From Cololabis saira (Eukaryota; Chordata; Actinopteri; Beloniformes; Belonidae), in NCBI RefSeq assembly GCF_033807715.1, contig NC_084599.1:15350625-15414624 (forward strand): a DNA stretch of 64,000 nt, given 5' to 3'. Below, one piece after another: positions 12,501-26,615 of the stretch; position 1 is the first letter of the stretch, and each line of letters opens with the position of its first letter. The translations under genes were made by a program, and so were the position numbers. The notes beneath the pieces are model-generated. The model made no database searches. It saw only the letters and a program-made list of their open reading frames with translations, and was not told the origin of the DNA.

Positions 12501-13118
12501 TATGTGACAATGCAAAGATCAAAAATGATTACATAGCAAATCAGTGATTTATAGCCATAAAATACTGCAACGAAATGCTGTAACGATGCCCTAAGATATA
12601 CAGCGCGGACCACATACACGCAGCAAACCCTATGATTTGGATTGAAAAGTCCCCTGACAGACTCTCCAGGACTGTTAGATGAAGTCATAAACTACAAGTT
12701 GTTTCACGGATGAGGGAGGCTTTAACAGAGAAGTAAATCACTCGAGGATACCTTGGCCTTGGATCCCTTCCAACAGCTCAGATTTCCTAAGTATTCTTGT
12801 GGCAGAGATCATGAAAACAAAGGCTGTGGGAAGAGGAACCAATCAAGTTATTGTTGTGCAATAACTTATGATCTGTTGTGCCAAAACACACACACTTGGA
12901 AAAAACCTTGTCTGTAGTCCAAGATCACGGGGAGATGACGGAGACAACAGTTTCTTCTCATATGAAAGATCAGCGACATTCAGGGAAGCAGCCAGGACAG
13001 TTTGCCTCGGCCGGTTACTCAAACCTCTCACAGCTCTCACTAACACTTTGAAACATCAAAATGAGTGCAGTTTGAACAACGAGACCTAAGAACTTCAAGC
13101 AGGAGCTGGGGTGTCTGT
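9561..13118. other. NHS intron 1 sequence without recognised features
   Basis: No exon, RNA gene or repeat family recognised apart from a short (GA)n near 9893-9909. Small open frames here lack coding character. Confidence 0.6.
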
Positions 13119-13126
13119 ATGCTGCT

Positions 13127-13711
13127 TAGGGGTGGGTATTGGGAAGGACCTCACGATACGATACGCATCACGATACTTGAGCCACAATACGATACAAATT
13201 GCGATATCCCGATTATGCGATATATCGCGATATTCTACATAGTTCACCGAAAAATTTAAAAATGCATTACACATCTTAAAATCCAAGTTGTATATATGTA
13301 CGTCAGATGATAGTGATAATGCATTGGACAGACTGAGTCAAAACAATATAATTCAAACTTTCCATTTTAATTATGCAACATATTTGCATGAAAAAACACA
13401 CTGAAACACAATGAAAAGTGCAGTGTGTGCATTATTCTTAGATACAAAATACTCAAAATAAAATGCAGTGTCTCACCCACACTGAAATTGAAATCACAAA
13501 AATACAGTACAGCTACTTGCCCCTGACTTAAAATGACAAAAATAAAATGCAGTGTCTCACCCACACTGAAATCACAAAATAAAGTGCAGCTAGGGGTGGG
13601 CAAAAATATTGATACGGCAATATATTGCGATACATACATTGAATATCGATATCGTATCGGGAGACTATGTATCGCGATATATTGCCGTATCGATATTTTT
13701 GCCCACCCCTA
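13127..13711. mobile_element. Composite hAT-type element with unlike ends
   Basis: Left end TAGGGGTGGGTATTGGGAAG, right end (inverted) TAGGGGTGGGCAAAAATATCG. Perfect 8-bp duplication ATGCTGCT at 13119-13126 and 13712-13719. The last 121 bp (13591-13711) are themselves a near-complete inverted repeat with TAGGGGTGGGCAAAAATATT at both ends. Inside is a tandem copy of about 45 bp (AAAATGCAGTGTCTCACCCA) at about 13459 and 13536. Confidence 0.85.
13591..13711. repeat. 121-bp inverted repeat (MITE-like) forming the right end of the composite element
   Basis: TAGGGGTGGGCAAAAATATT..ATACGGCAATATATTGCGATAC pairs with its inverse ending at 13711. Its left flank (AGTGCAGC) does not match its right flank (ATGCTGCT), so it has no duplication of its own. 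Confidence 0.85.
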
Positions 13712-13719
13712 ATGCTGCT

Positions 13720-16700
13720 GTAAGGATGTATGTCCTGTGGAAAATGTGGAAATAAAAAACAACAAATAAAACAAGGAAATAAAAGCATTTAAAGAGTTTT
13801 TAAAAGTATTATAGACCCAAAAATGATGAAGTGTCCCCTGTCCAACCAAGCTGTTGCCTACTGCACGTGTGTAATGCACCTTTAAAGAATGTATTTGTCT
13901 ATTATGTATAAATCCTGATAACAGAAAAGTGAATTCCTTCCCTTCCCTTCCAGTGCAGCCCTGCATCCTTGGCTCCGTGAACCAGAGTAACATGTTTCAC
14001 GCCTCAACCCTACAGGTTGAACATGTGGATCACTATTTGGCAACGTGCCAATATCAAGAAACCCTAAATGGGGTGTGAGAATGAGATTTACAGCGACGCT
14101 CACTCCCACGGTTACAAAGGTACAAGGTTTGAAAGGTAATCCCATCACAGGTTGTTTTTAAGTAATTGATCATCATTCTCCTGAAAGCTGCCATAAAAAG
14201 AACAACTCAACAAAAGAGAGCATAAGTACCGCAGAGAGAAACCTGGTTAAAAAAAAAAAGCCTTCATGCAACTGAAGACTCCAGCTCAGCTTTATGATAT
14301 GTGAGCTCAACGTCACCCCCCTTTTTGCAGTGACTTTTTGAATGTTAATTCCTTGATGTTGATATGAAAAGCGGTGGCGTGATTCAAAGATCAGGGCACC
14401 GCACCCCCTCCTAACCCGCGTCCCGCAGTTCTGAGACTGTGTTTAAACCGAGAGATCAGACACCCGTAATCTCCATTGTCCCGTCCGGGGTAGGCGGCCG
14501 GGTCCTATCGTGGCCCACTTTAACAAGCAGGGCCATCTGCAGAGTCACAGATGGCCCGGCCCCGTCTTACAGGTTCCCACATTCAGATGGACGTTAACCT
14601 GATAAGAGCTGCGTCACTGAAATGAAAACCCACACAGCCTCTCCCTCTCTCTCTGTCTCTTTCTCTCTCTCTCACACACACACGCAGAACGAAAGCAAAG
14701 GAAAACAGTTGTTGTTGCTTTTGCTAAGTCGTCATAATCTCCCCGGGTATGCAGTTGGGTATTTATTATGTTTCCAAACCCAGAATAACACTGCAACTAC
14801 TTTTCACAGCATATCCACTCCTTCATTCTCGCTTTCTGTCTTCAACCTGGATCTCCCAAGACATGCAGCACATGCTTTTGATTAAAATGTGTTTTGCTAT
14901 CAGAACCGAGTCGACTTTGATCCACCCCGGGCGCTCCCTCTGAGGACACACAGCTCCCCCACCATCGGAGCCCACACTGTTAAAACCAACAAGGAGGCTC
15001 ATTGGCAAAACAACAAAACAACGGCTTTATGACGGGAGTGAATAGACATCATCAAGGAAATAAATGAGGCCTGCCTGTCACAGACTGGTGCCACCGCGGC
15101 ATTTAGCCTGATGGCGAGCAAAGAGAACGGACAGGGTCACGCTTTGAAGACACATGTAGTGAAAGGATTCAAATCAATAGTCATCAATGCGTCCTGCCAA
15201 GTGAGTTCCAGCGAGGCATTACTCCCTTTACACAAAGTGCTGCCAAGGTAACCGCGCATAGCTTGGGTGAAACAAAGCAGTTCCCACTGACAGCATCATT
15301 TAAACAGACCCTGTGACTGAGATCCCTGTTGCTGATTGGCTGCTCGATGATGAAGCCGCAAGGCGTCATCCCGGGCCGGGGAGCCGCAACGCTGGCCTCG
15401 TGTTAGCGTGATGATGGGAGGCCGTGAGACACGGAGCTCGGATGGAAAAGTGTGCCCCGTCTTTGTGTCTTTCAATGGAGTGGTAATGAGTTACACAAAA
15501 CTTCCCAGCAGCCAGCCAGCTGGCGTGCGGCTCGTCTGCACAAAGAGATCTGGAAGGAGAAGGCCTTTTCACTCTCAATGTCAGCCTGTTTGATCGTGCG
15601 AGTCATTCATGGCCCCGCTTTTTTATTTCACTCGCACAACCGCCTTTATGTCTGCATTTTAGTTAGACATGTTTCTGTGTTTGTGCTGATGTACCTCTAC
15701 TTCCCTCCCATGCACGAGCTGCTGGGATTATCTCTCATCCCCGAGCTGACAGCTCTAAACACTACATGTCACCTAGAAGCAAAATACATAAAGGAACGGT
15801 CTTGCTACAAAAAGACGGACTGGACCACACATGTAACAGATCTTGAGGATGAATACAACCTGAGCTTCTTTCAAAGGCTATTACAGAGCAACCTCTTAAA
15901 CACAGATGTATGTGGATGATCTGCAAAATGAAAACTTTGAATCTTGTTGCTAAGCGACAGCACCAGGCAGCCACACCTTACCACCATTAGACTGGGAGCA
16001 AATGCCGTGGTTTGCCACAGAAACACCTAATGTGACCTTACTTCATAAGTTTGACCACTTGGTCAAATCTCCTGTGGAGGAGGAGAGACAATTAATGGTA
16101 AACCTCACCAATGGAAGGCAACTCAAACGGTGCCTACAGGCATTTACCTCTGCACGAATTAAACTTTAGGACGGTGGAAGAGACGTCTAGCCAAGCGGAA
16201 ATGTTAATTTCACAATCAGTGATAAGGAAATGCTGACAAAGACGCAACAAACACCAAGGTCTGGTTAAACTTTGAAAGGATCCTGCAGGATGATTGGAAA
16301 TGAAAGTCAGCGCCTCTAATAAAAGACGCCGTCTCTGACACAATGAGCTTTGGGATGTTGACCAACAGATGGGGCTTTTCAGTGAGTAACAACACCTTCC
16401 TCTCCTCCCCTTCCACCATTTACAGCTATCATTTCAAGTACAGCCTGAGGGAGTGAGTATTCGCCTCAGAAAATGGGATTTGAACCATCCACGGGATGTA
16501 GTGTCCGCGGGTCCTGTGATGCAACCCCGATTCAGCAGGCCGTGCTTTTCCCATGAAGGGGACTTCATGTAAAAAGTTATATTTAGGACCGGTTCCTCCA
16601 GGGTCTGACGATGCAGACAAGAGCTGGAGGAGGCCAGTCCTTTGTTTTGTTTTTGTTATTTTCTCTCCGTCCTATTCTGCAAGCTCCAACTATCCGACCT

Positions 16701-19700
16701 CTTCACAAGATACACAAGTCATTTTTACAAGCTGGCCACTACTTTTAATGATTTGAGCGCTGCTTGCTCAGAAAAGCCAGAAAACCAGAATAAACGACTC
16801 AACTAACAGTGTAATAATGGAAAATAAAGCATAAACTGTTACAGTAATTTTTTTTCTACTATGTTTGGTGCCTGGTGTAGCTGCCAAAACAGACCGGGCA
16901 AAGGATCACAAAAGACCTACAGCAGCTCTGACGGAGGATATGAATCGGAGTTTGTCCAAGATACCATTTAATTTTATTTCCCTTCTCCCCTTTCCATCAT
17001 GAGAGGCTATAGGACACGCAATAACAGGGTTCGAGCCCTCCGCTTGAAGACTGATGAGCTGTGCTACTTCTTGGCCTCACAAGTGTATGGTAAACATGGT
17101 TGCACTTTGTTACGGTAGAATTACACTGCAGTTTAACTGCGGGACAGCTCTGGACAGTCCTGGAGAGGCATAAAGCCGCTCCGAGGAGTGGAGGAGTCTG
17201 AGGGTTTGACTTTTTCCACGGCATCATTATATAGTCGCAACAATACAGCACCTCATTCAGCGCTCGGATATCAGTGGAAGTCCCCTTCCAGTCCCAGCTC
17301 CTCAGAGTGGGTGCAGCCTTTAGATTGGTAACTGGATCTCTTCTTTCGGGGTGGGAAACCATTTCTTGGAAAGACGCTGAATAGATCGATGATAAACGAG
17401 AGTTTCCTGTTTGCTCATAATTAAACATCAAAAAGCAAAAAGCTGTGTAAAACCCTCCCCATGTCTGGTGTTATGGAGCTCAGCAACAACAGTCACAATG
17501 AAAGTGGAAGGATTTGCCGGGAAATCAAATGAATCAATAAACTGGGCCGAGGGACATGTGGTGAGTCACTTGGCTTCAGGGAGATTGTACAAAACCCAGA
17601 AACCATCAAGCTTGGATTCTGTATTGTCATTAAAGAAGACGGAACAAAACCGATCAGCGCCGGGAAACGTAATCAATTATTAAACCCAACAGATTTACAG
17701 ATTTATTTCAGAGGACTGCGATCTGAAAAGCAGAACGCAATGGAGGGCAGCTCATCCATTTTCATGGCACTTTTTTTGCTGCCATAGCAGGATGGTCTCT
17801 CTCCCCAGTGGGGCTGCTGGGAGCAGGACCGGCTGAAGCCCAAAATAAGAAACTGGGATACTGAGAGGAGAGGGAGTAGTAGAGAGGGAAGCTTAGATAC
17901 TGAAAGAGAGCGAAAGGAGGTGGACTCAGACGATAGGAACAAAGCAGAAAATGGCCTGGGGGAGCGGAGGCACAGAAATTACTGGCAAGAATGAAAGATG
18001 AATGTGGATAACAGGGAGTCGTCCCAAAAGGGGAGGGTACGGAGGAAAGAGAAGCAAAAGTCAAAGAGGGGTGAACTTTGGTGTGCTTCAGAGCACGATA
18101 TCTAATATCTGAGAGGGATATCTACGCCATATCCAAGAAAAAAAAACTGATATTCATCTGACTCAAAACCCGTTTCTGCTCTCTAAACGGTTATCTGCCT
18201 TTCCTCGAGCAGAACTGCTCCGCACACAGCCCAGCCACCAGAGTGAAAGGCATCACTAGCTGATGCTGGCGGTGTTCTGGCATACAAGAGGATCAGTCTT
18301 TGACGCTGAGAGCAAACGACGTGCGAGCCCATTAACCACAACGTCCACACAGGCGGCTCGGTCGGCTGGGAAGGAGGACCAGAGTTGAACAGAGGATCAA
18401 ATCTGTCATGATTTTGTCTACTCAGGTGGGCTTTGGATATATTTAAGGTACCAAAGCTGTGGATAGTCGGGCTTAGTAAAATCACCCTGTCACAACCCTG
18501 CATGTTGACAAAATATGCACCAGACTTCTCTGTGGACTAAGGCATTATGGGAAAGTGTCAGTTGGGTCTGGTTTCTGTTCGACATCATAACAGTAGGGAA
18601 AGTTGGATCATCCAGGTTTGTTTGATAGAGTGAAGCTCCTAAACAGAGATGTCCAACTGTATCCAACCCCCTTAAAGATGAATGGATATTGCGCAATATC
18701 AGAGGTGATTACATTCCTTTGCAAAGACCAGAAAAACATTGCAAAATCAGGTCAGTAAAAGGGCAGGCTGGAGTTTTCCAGACAGAACTAGCCTGCACTT
18801 ATTGTGACTTCCACCGTATGTTCACAGTAGGTGTCATTTCTGGGAAATACGGCAGGTTGTAAAGTGCTGGGTGAATATTTTTAGCTACCGAGCCCAAAGT
18901 TAGACGAATGTTGCCACCAAGTTGCCAATATTGTTGAATAAAGAAAACAGAAACACACAGCTGATGTCACACACCTGTGAAATCGCTCAGGTGTATTTTC
19001 AGCTTACAAGTCTGCTTTAAACTTTGAACTCTGAAATTGGACTGGAATTTCTCTGGTTTTGTAGAAACCTTTGACTTTTTGATGTGGTCGAATTCACGAG
19101 ACAAAACTGGAGAAAAAAACAAACAAAAAAACTAGGTGACGAGACGCTGAAGTGACGGGAGCGCTGGGGCCTCTGCATCCAGGTCACTGGGGCCCGTTCA
19201 AAAACACTCCAGCAGTCGGTTAAAGGCTGCTTTTGACTGCTTGAACTAAAAGTGTAAATCACAGTGACAACAGAAAGCCAGCAGGATGTTACAAGAAGCA
19301 GATAAGGTCATGAGAGGGGACTGCAGCTTGAAATTAGAGAGGAGCCTCTCTAGTGACTAGTGTGGCTGCTTCTTCAGTGCAATCGACATCCTGGCAAGTT
19401 GTGCAACACAAAAGTACAGACGGCATTGAAATCTATCAACCCCACAACCCCCCAAAAAACGTTTTGATGATGATTTACATGTTCTACATCATCAACGTGA
19501 CGTGGAAGAAAACAGATGCAGACATCGCTTGCATGCAGCATTTTTTCTTCTTTTGAGTTTTCCTTAATTCGATGCCCAATTAGGGAACTTCTAAGTCTTG
19601 GTGGAGAAAACGAAATGAGGCGTTACGCGACTGGCACGGTCAAAGTACGTCGGGGGGGGTTAATTCACAGGCCACTTCACATGTGACGCAGATGTCCGGT

Positions 19701-22700
19701 TCTACTTGGTCCCGGAGTGCAGGTTTTGTGTATGTGACAGCATGCCGGTGCAGAACTTCTCCGCCTTGCTCGGTCCGGTTTGTAAAAAGAGATGCTGTAT
19801 TTGTAATTGGTGGCACATTCAAAATGAGAGAATGTTAGTATGCAAGCGCCTCTAGTTTCCTTCTGAAATGCAGATTTGACGATTAAAAGTCGGTCGTGAC
19901 TTCACACAAGAATAAAGTGTTCCTTTTCATTTGAAAGCGCTGCTAGTTAACTTCAGAAAGTGGTAACAGCATGTTACTGCGGCTGAACATGGTGACCATT
20001 TCAGCTCAGGCCGAGCAGATAAACACACCACATAATCCTCCCTCTTACACTCTTAAGCGTTTGAAACAGATGAATTTTTTTTTTTTAAATCACATCATAA
20101 ATTTTGTGCCTGCTGCCGGGGAAAGGTATGATGTGAGAGGGAAAGGCCGGTTTAATAAAGCACACACACACACATGCACGATGCCTCCCAATCAGGTTTA
20201 AACAGATGAGCCTGTTCTCACGCACCCTCATATCCAACAGGTGCCGCTTATTTTTGCATCACTTGGGCGATGGTACGATGATTGACGAAAAAGCCTCTTT
20301 TAACTTTAACGACGGGCCCATGTGGCCCGTGTGCCTCTACACAGCGCTAAGGTGGAGGGGGTTCACATTCCTCCCAGATCCCAGTCTAAACACCTGCATG
20401 GCAGAGACTCCTATAATCACACGTGTTTCCTGACTTCAAGCGCTTTTAAATCACATTTTTCTCCATTATCCAGTCTTTTCAGACTTAAGCTATTGTTTTT
20501 GTTATTTATGTGTTTTGTTGCAGACGCTGAGAAGTTATCCTACGCTGTTCTCTGCAAGAGTGAACTTTCTGGGAGGATTTACCACCCAGAATTTTTTTCC
20601 TTTTTTTGAAGCTATGACTCACCGTTTAAGATACTTTATCTTTTCTGACTAATCTCTCTTAACAAAGGGAGCCAACTATTCACATGAACTAAGAATAGCA
20701 TTCATAAGAACTTTATTTGACTTTTTATCTCCTCTTCCTGCAAGGATCCAGATACAATGTCTTTGACATAATGCCGTTGCGTAACATTTAAGTCCGCCTT
20801 GGAGATGGCGGCGGTAGCAGGGTGGGATATCGTATACTGTGAAGACAATCTAAAGATAGCGAGGAATCCAACACGACTGGAGGGAAACGCTCCTGGCCGG
20901 TGGCAGTGAGACAAAGACCAGCAGGCAGTGGTTTTATGGCCCTCCGGGTTGTCAATATTTCTCCAGGTTGCCACGGAAAAGAATGTGGCGAGGTGTTGTA
21001 AAATGTGCGCCACAGTGAAGTTAGTCAGACGTGTGTTTATTTGATCTTTGGAGGAAATGCCATCGTTTGAGCCGCTCCATTCAGAGTCAGCATGCGGGTG
21101 CAGACAGAAGAGGCGATGAAGGAACCAGAAACCAGAGACTTGCTCTCTTGCTCTGGTTTTCTTTGAGGTGGATCCCTAAAATGTGCAGATACAGGCAGCA
21201 CGGGTCACGGTGGTGAAATCACCGATACAGCGGCTCAGCTGATTATGCTGCCGCTCAAAGAGGTAATTTAACCTGGGTCATCTCAGATAGACGGAGTTAA
21301 GGAGCTTTTCATGGCTCGGTTCATCTCCAGTCACGAGTGAAAATAAAAAAAAAAAAAAAAGCTTTGTTTACCAAACGGAGTTAACCCCGACAGATCAATC
21401 AGAACAGGTCTGCTGACCTCCTCCATCCAGTGCCGTGTCAAACTTTAAATCAACTCTTAATTGGCCAGTCAAGTCTTTAGAGGGTGAGTGATAAGCAAAA
21501 TGGGGGCGGTCGTGTTTGCTCTTTTGTGTTGTTTTGTGAGGTCAGCAGCCTTTTGAGGTCACGGGTAGATGGCTCTCCCCTCCCTCCACCTCCACTTCAG
21601 GACAGGCTTTAATTGTCCCGCTGGAGCCTCAGCCCACACCCACACTCCACTGAGAGTAATGACTGCGCAGGAAATTCATTTAATAAGTGTGTGTGTGTGT
21701 AGACACGCTCACTCATGTCAAAGTAAGGGAATATCTTATCGTTGCTGCTGACTCCTTAAAAACGCTCGCCCCGTGCCAGCATCAGACTCAAAGGTATCAT
21801 CTGAAGGAGTTCGATTCCACAAAAACAGAACATTTTCTCCCTGATATGTGCTGCTGGAAAGGCCCCGAATGCAAATGTGTTATTAAATATGCATAAGCCC
21901 AACAGCAGAGGGAGTTGAGGTGGGTGTGTAGCTCTCGCGGAGGGTCCCACCACAAGAATGTAAGGTGTAATAAGTCACACATTTCCCCGAGCAGCGTAAT
22001 GAAAAGCCTTCACCTTCATTGGAACAAAACGTTTCCATTCATAAACAAACACAAATCTCCGGTTTCTTTCTCCCCTCCATCCCCTCTAATGACACCGGCT
22101 CTGCAGCCCAATTTTAGAGAGCATGTGTGGGGTGCAAGGTCTCAGAAGTGCAAGCGAGCATTGTGGTTTCCTGGCCACTGGCTCTCTGGAATGCTGGAGT
22201 TGATGGAAATGTTCTGCTGAAGGCGCTTCCCCTGCAGGTCAGACGACCCGCCGGAGGACGAGGCGCTGAGGTGAACGCTCGGCTAATCGAGCACTTCCAG
22301 TGATGAAAAAGACGTTGTCATGTTTAAAGATTGGTAATGTTTTGGCATGCTCGGATATAAAAAAAAAAAGGAAATCTGAGTTGAAGAAGAAAATAATTAC
22401 ATCCACTGTTTATCAGCCGAATGGAAACAAGTTGCAGCATCAAGGCTGTCTAGGTTTTCTGAGAGCCTGTCTGGGAAGGGGCGGCTGCAGGAACGAGTGA
22501 GCAGTCTTTGAAATCTGCACTATAATTAGCAAGGCTAGTATATCAGTGGCAGGTTGTCTGGACCTGCAGAAATATGCCAATGACTCTGGTAATGAAAGAG
22601 AGAAGCGTGCCAGAGGCTTTTAATTCCAGTTACCCCGGTGCATTTCCTTTCTTTGAGTGAGTTATTAAAAGTCTTTGTTCAAGTCTGTTCCTTTAATCTA

Positions 22701-24890
22701 TTTTAACTCAGCAACTTTATTAATAAAGACGTGAAAGACCTCTGCTGACAAAAAAAACCCACAACAACTGATTCCAGGAGCTGAAACATACATCATCTGA
22801 TGCACCAGCATCGACGTATACATATTGACCACGAACGGGGTCCTGCATTGACTCGTCAATGCGGGACATTTACTCAGAACGCCAAAGCCCCAGTAATGGA
22901 CAGGCTGGGTCAATGAAATGCAATGAAGGGAAAGACTGCCAGCGAGCTATTGCTGGAGCAGAAAGCAGCAGAGGTGATTTTCATTCACTGTCCACGCAGG
23001 GGAACTCCGGGCTGCGAAGCTCTCAGAGGTGCATGAATGCGCTTTGCTAGAAGACTGGGCTGAAATCAAAACACGGGGAAACCTGGTAACGGCAAAGCAT
23101 GAATAGCCAGAGCTCAATCTTTTATCATAGACTGCTTTTGTGGGTTTTGAACCGGCGCGGAGAAAAGCAGAAAGCCCTTCTGAACACAATGGGGAGGAAC
23201 TGTAATTGCTGCAGGGCCCTCGTCTAAAACCTTACAATGCTGTAGTGAGTGTCAGGCGGCGTGACCTGATTTCTGTAAGCTGAAACACGCAGGACGACTG
23301 TATTCATCTGCTCCAAATATAACAATATTCAATAATACCGATTTCAACCCAAGCAAATCTGTCAGAAAATTAATCTGAGTCGAGTAAAATCTCCTGTATT
23401 TGTCAACTGTAAATGTTGCGCACTTGTTTGCAAGAAACACATGTGTCCAGCTAAATTGTAAGAGAAGTGGGTTTACCTGAAAGATAAAAGCGTATTGATC
23501 AGGGCTGTTCATGCTGGGTGAACATATTTTTTGAGAGATTACAATATTATTTTGATTCTGAACAGGCAGGAAGGAAACCTTCTAATGCCAAAGAAATTCG
23601 CCTGCCTTTCACAGTTTCTGTTTCTCCGACTGTTTATGCCGTACAAAGCTGCGTTACAGATTTATGACGATTTCCGTCCTGCATCCATACGCCAGACGAC
23701 AAGGGTCCCGGAGAGGTGAGGAATCATTACTCCCTTGGTTGCTGCTCAGCCTGGTTCCTGGGACTGCTGCTTCTCGCTGTCTGGTGTTGTGTGGCGGTCC
23801 CTGATGCAGCCGCTACGAGGAATGTGTTTGGATTGCCAGCCATGTGCTCCTGGACTAGGAAAAGCTACGCGGCCGCTTGCCGCCGCAGCTATTACAGTTC
23901 CCCCTTCCACATGGAGCCAGCGTAACTCAAAACCCAGTAAAGTGCTCTAACATGGGACTACGCTACATGGCCCGGTCTGCCTGCAGAGCTCTGATGGGAG
24001 TCCAGGACTGACGTTGATGGGGTGTCAGAAGAGAGCTGTCCAAACACGGAGAGCAGGGATATTTGCCAGGCGCCTGGTGTTTTTTCCTTTTCCTAGAGAA
24101 TTCCAGATGATGTAAGACACTATAAACCTTTATCTCCTAACTGCCAAAAGTGTATTATTTATCTATGCAGAAACATTGTCAAATGCTTAGTTAAGTGCCA
24201 GCAGCTTCTGCCAACTGCCTAGACAGCTTCTACACGTCTTGCATTTCCTGAATAACTGAGAGAGTATAAAAAGCTCAACATGAGATGAACCAAACGTGAC
24301 AGAAACTACACTTGTAGCTCACATATTCACACCCACATGAGTAAACACCTCATCCAGGGTTTGTAAACATACATACATGCAAATTTGATTTCATCAGAGG
24401 GCATTAAACATCAGCTCAAATGATATCCATCCAATTTACCATCAGACTGTCATAGCAACCAGCAGGGTGCTTCAATGGGACAGCATTCGTCATACCTCAA
24501 CGAAAGGGTTAACATCTGCCTCAGCATTTTTCAGCGTGTGGCAGAGTCATTCTCCTGCGATTGACCCCCGCCGCCCCCCCAGGTCTTCATGCCTTACACT
24601 GCTCCATTTACATCAGCTTTCATTCAGATGAGAGGGCAGCACTGCTGCTGCATGACACCATTCATATGAAAAGCACAATTAAGAGCAATTAGGCTTCATG
24701 GGGTGAAATGGGGTTCACTCGAGTCTCTACGCGGAAGATCTCCTGAACTGCCTGATACGGTGATATACATTTGTAGTTAAATGATGTCTAATGCAGCACT
24801 TTGTAGTCCGCTCCACAGTCGGCGGCATGACTGGACGGAGAGCAGTTCATTTGAAAGTGTAGCTCTGATTACAGCGTCACTATATCGACT
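13720..24890. other. NHS intron 1 sequence without recognised exons
   Basis: About 11 kb of moderate GC. I find no NHS exon 2-like segment on the minus strand, no transposon with both ends and no RNA gene. Open frames (longest 155 codons at 15452-15919 plus) have no recognisable similarity or splice context. Conserved non-coding enhancers may exist but cannot be seen from one sequence. Confidence 0.55.
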
Positions 24891-24898
24891 ATATTAAG

Positions 24899-25135
24899 CA
24901 GCAGTTGTGTGCAAATCAGAAGATTGCCGGTTCTATTTCTGGCCCGCCATCTGCATGTCGGAGTGTCCTTGGACAAGATGCTGATCCCCACATGATTGTG
25001 TATGTGTGTTAGGCAAAACACTGCTTAGATCCAAACTGCAAATCTGTGCAGATGAATGACAGAGATTGATCACAGAGGTCTTTGACTGGTCACTATGACC
25101 AGAAAGGTGCTATAAATGCTGTGTATTTACAATTT
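24899..25135 (+). mobile_element. Degenerate tRNA-derived SINE-like copy
   Basis: Contains a box-B-like GGTTCTATTTC, then ATGTCGGAGTGTCCTTGGACAAGATGCTGA and an end TTTGACTGGTCACTATGACCAGAAAGGTGCTATAAATGC, which parallel the body and tail of common fish SINEs (GTGTCCTTGGGCAAGACACTGA ... TTGAGTGGTC..GACTAGAAA.GCGCTATATAA). Highly diverged. Confidence 0.65.
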
Positions 25136-25705
25136 AATTTAAAAATAAAACAGTTAAAATAGATCACCAGCACTTGAACTGGTCTCAGGCAAGATTTATA
25201 AGCTTTTGGTGAGTGTCTCTGCTGACAGCATCAATACGGTTTAAGAGTGGTCGTTTTTCTCTCCCCCCACCCCCCCTTTCTTTTTTTATGTGGCAGGCAG
25301 CTTTCCATCCCGCACATAAATACCTTCAGGGAAAATTACCCATTCCCAGACCACAGGAAGCGAGGTCTGGGGAACATGCGAGGACTTGCTGAACCTAAGC
25401 TAAATCCACCGGGGTATAACCTTTCCGGGGATGGAGGGGCTTCTGCGGCTGGGGGGGTCGCAGGAGAACACGCACGCAGATATCTCCTCGCCCCCCGGCC
25501 GCACGCTGCGTCACCGGGTCATGGTGGATTCCTGCTCCAGCGGCCAGGCAAAGTTCAGGAAACAACGCAGAGCAGAGAAAAGGGTTGGTTTCAAATCCTC
25601 CACGAGCAGACCACGCCGAGGCGGCGGGTTCAAAGACGCCGACATGTCGGCTCTTCTGAAGTCACATAGAAAGACGCAGGTGAACGCGCGCGCCCCTCGC
25701 GCGAC

Positions 25706-26132
25706 CAGGTGTTGTGACAAAAAGTGATTTCCTGCCAGAATCTGATTTCTTCTGATTTCTGGCCGCGGGAGCGCGCACAGCAGCCCGTTGAACGATAGCG
25801 CTAAAACGTCAGATTTTCAGATTATGAAGCTCAAGTCATATTTAGGCAGAAACAACTTTTCGTTAACTGTATTTGGCCTTCAATCAATTTTTGGCAGGTG
25901 AAAATGCATGCCTATTTTGTGTTGTAATGGTCCTTTAAAAGAGTTAAAAGCAATCCTGTGAGCTCTAGTATTTATACTATGAAGCTCAAGAATGAGATCA
26001 AATCACATTTAAGTAGAAACAACCTTTCATTAACTGTATTTGACCTTCAATCAATTTTTGGCAGGTAAAAATACCCATTTTCAGGGGAGAAATCAGATTC
26101 TGGCAGGCAATCACTTTTTGGCACGACACCTG
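25706..26132. mobile_element. 427-bp inverted-repeat element (MITE-like)
   Basis: About 45-bp ends are inverted with three mismatches: CAGGTGTTGTGACAAAAAGTG.. at the left and the inverse of CAGGTGTCGTGCCAAAAAGTG.. at the right. The inside holds a direct repeat of about 85 bp (ATGAAGCTCAAG..AGAAACAAC..TTCAATCAATTTTTGGCAGGT) at about 25823 and 25979. Target duplication not resolved. Lies in NHS intron 1, 0.5 kb from exon 1. Confidence 0.8.
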
Positions 26133-26311
26133 TGGACGAAGTCACCTGAAATGTTACCTGTTGGTTGGAAGAAGGGGGAATAAAGCTCTTACTGTGGTGG
26201 TAATAGTAATGTAATAACTGTCTGATGGCAGGAGGACCGGACACGACCAGACTGTCACACGCCCCTCCGCGGGGACGGACGCGCACAAACTTGACGGCGA
26301 CGCTACAACTC

Positions 26312-26430
26312 AAGGCTGATTTATGGTTCCGCGTTACACCAACGCAGAGCCTACGGCGTGGTGCGCGTCGCTGCGTACCCTACGGCGTAGGTTCTGCGTC
26401 GATTTAATACGGAACCATAATTCAGGCTTT
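26312..26430. mobile_element. Palindromic (fold-back) element, copy 3
   Basis: AAGGCTGATTTATGGTTCCGCG at the left and its inverse (GGAACCATAATTCAGGCTTT) at the right, with CGCAGAGCCTACGGCGT / TACGGCGTAGGTTCTGCGTCG cores. No clear target duplication. About 190 bp inside NHS intron 1. Confidence 0.8.
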
Positions 26431-26615
26431 AGTACTGTATATCTACACCGTGCCGTGTACTTTCAGTCTTGTAGTGATGTAATTGTAACGCCTGTGCTAC
26501 TTTTGGCAAACTTTATTTAAATACGTCATTTTTGACTTTTTTTAAAAAAAACCTGGAGAGCGACGTCTCCGCGCACAGGTAAAATAAGAAGCAGGTAAAA
26601 GCTGTGAGTACTCAC

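Noticed and set aside
17020..17050. GGGTTCGAGCCC, resembling a tRNA T-arm / box B
   Set aside because: No D-arm, anticodon arm or pairing acceptor stem around it on either strand.
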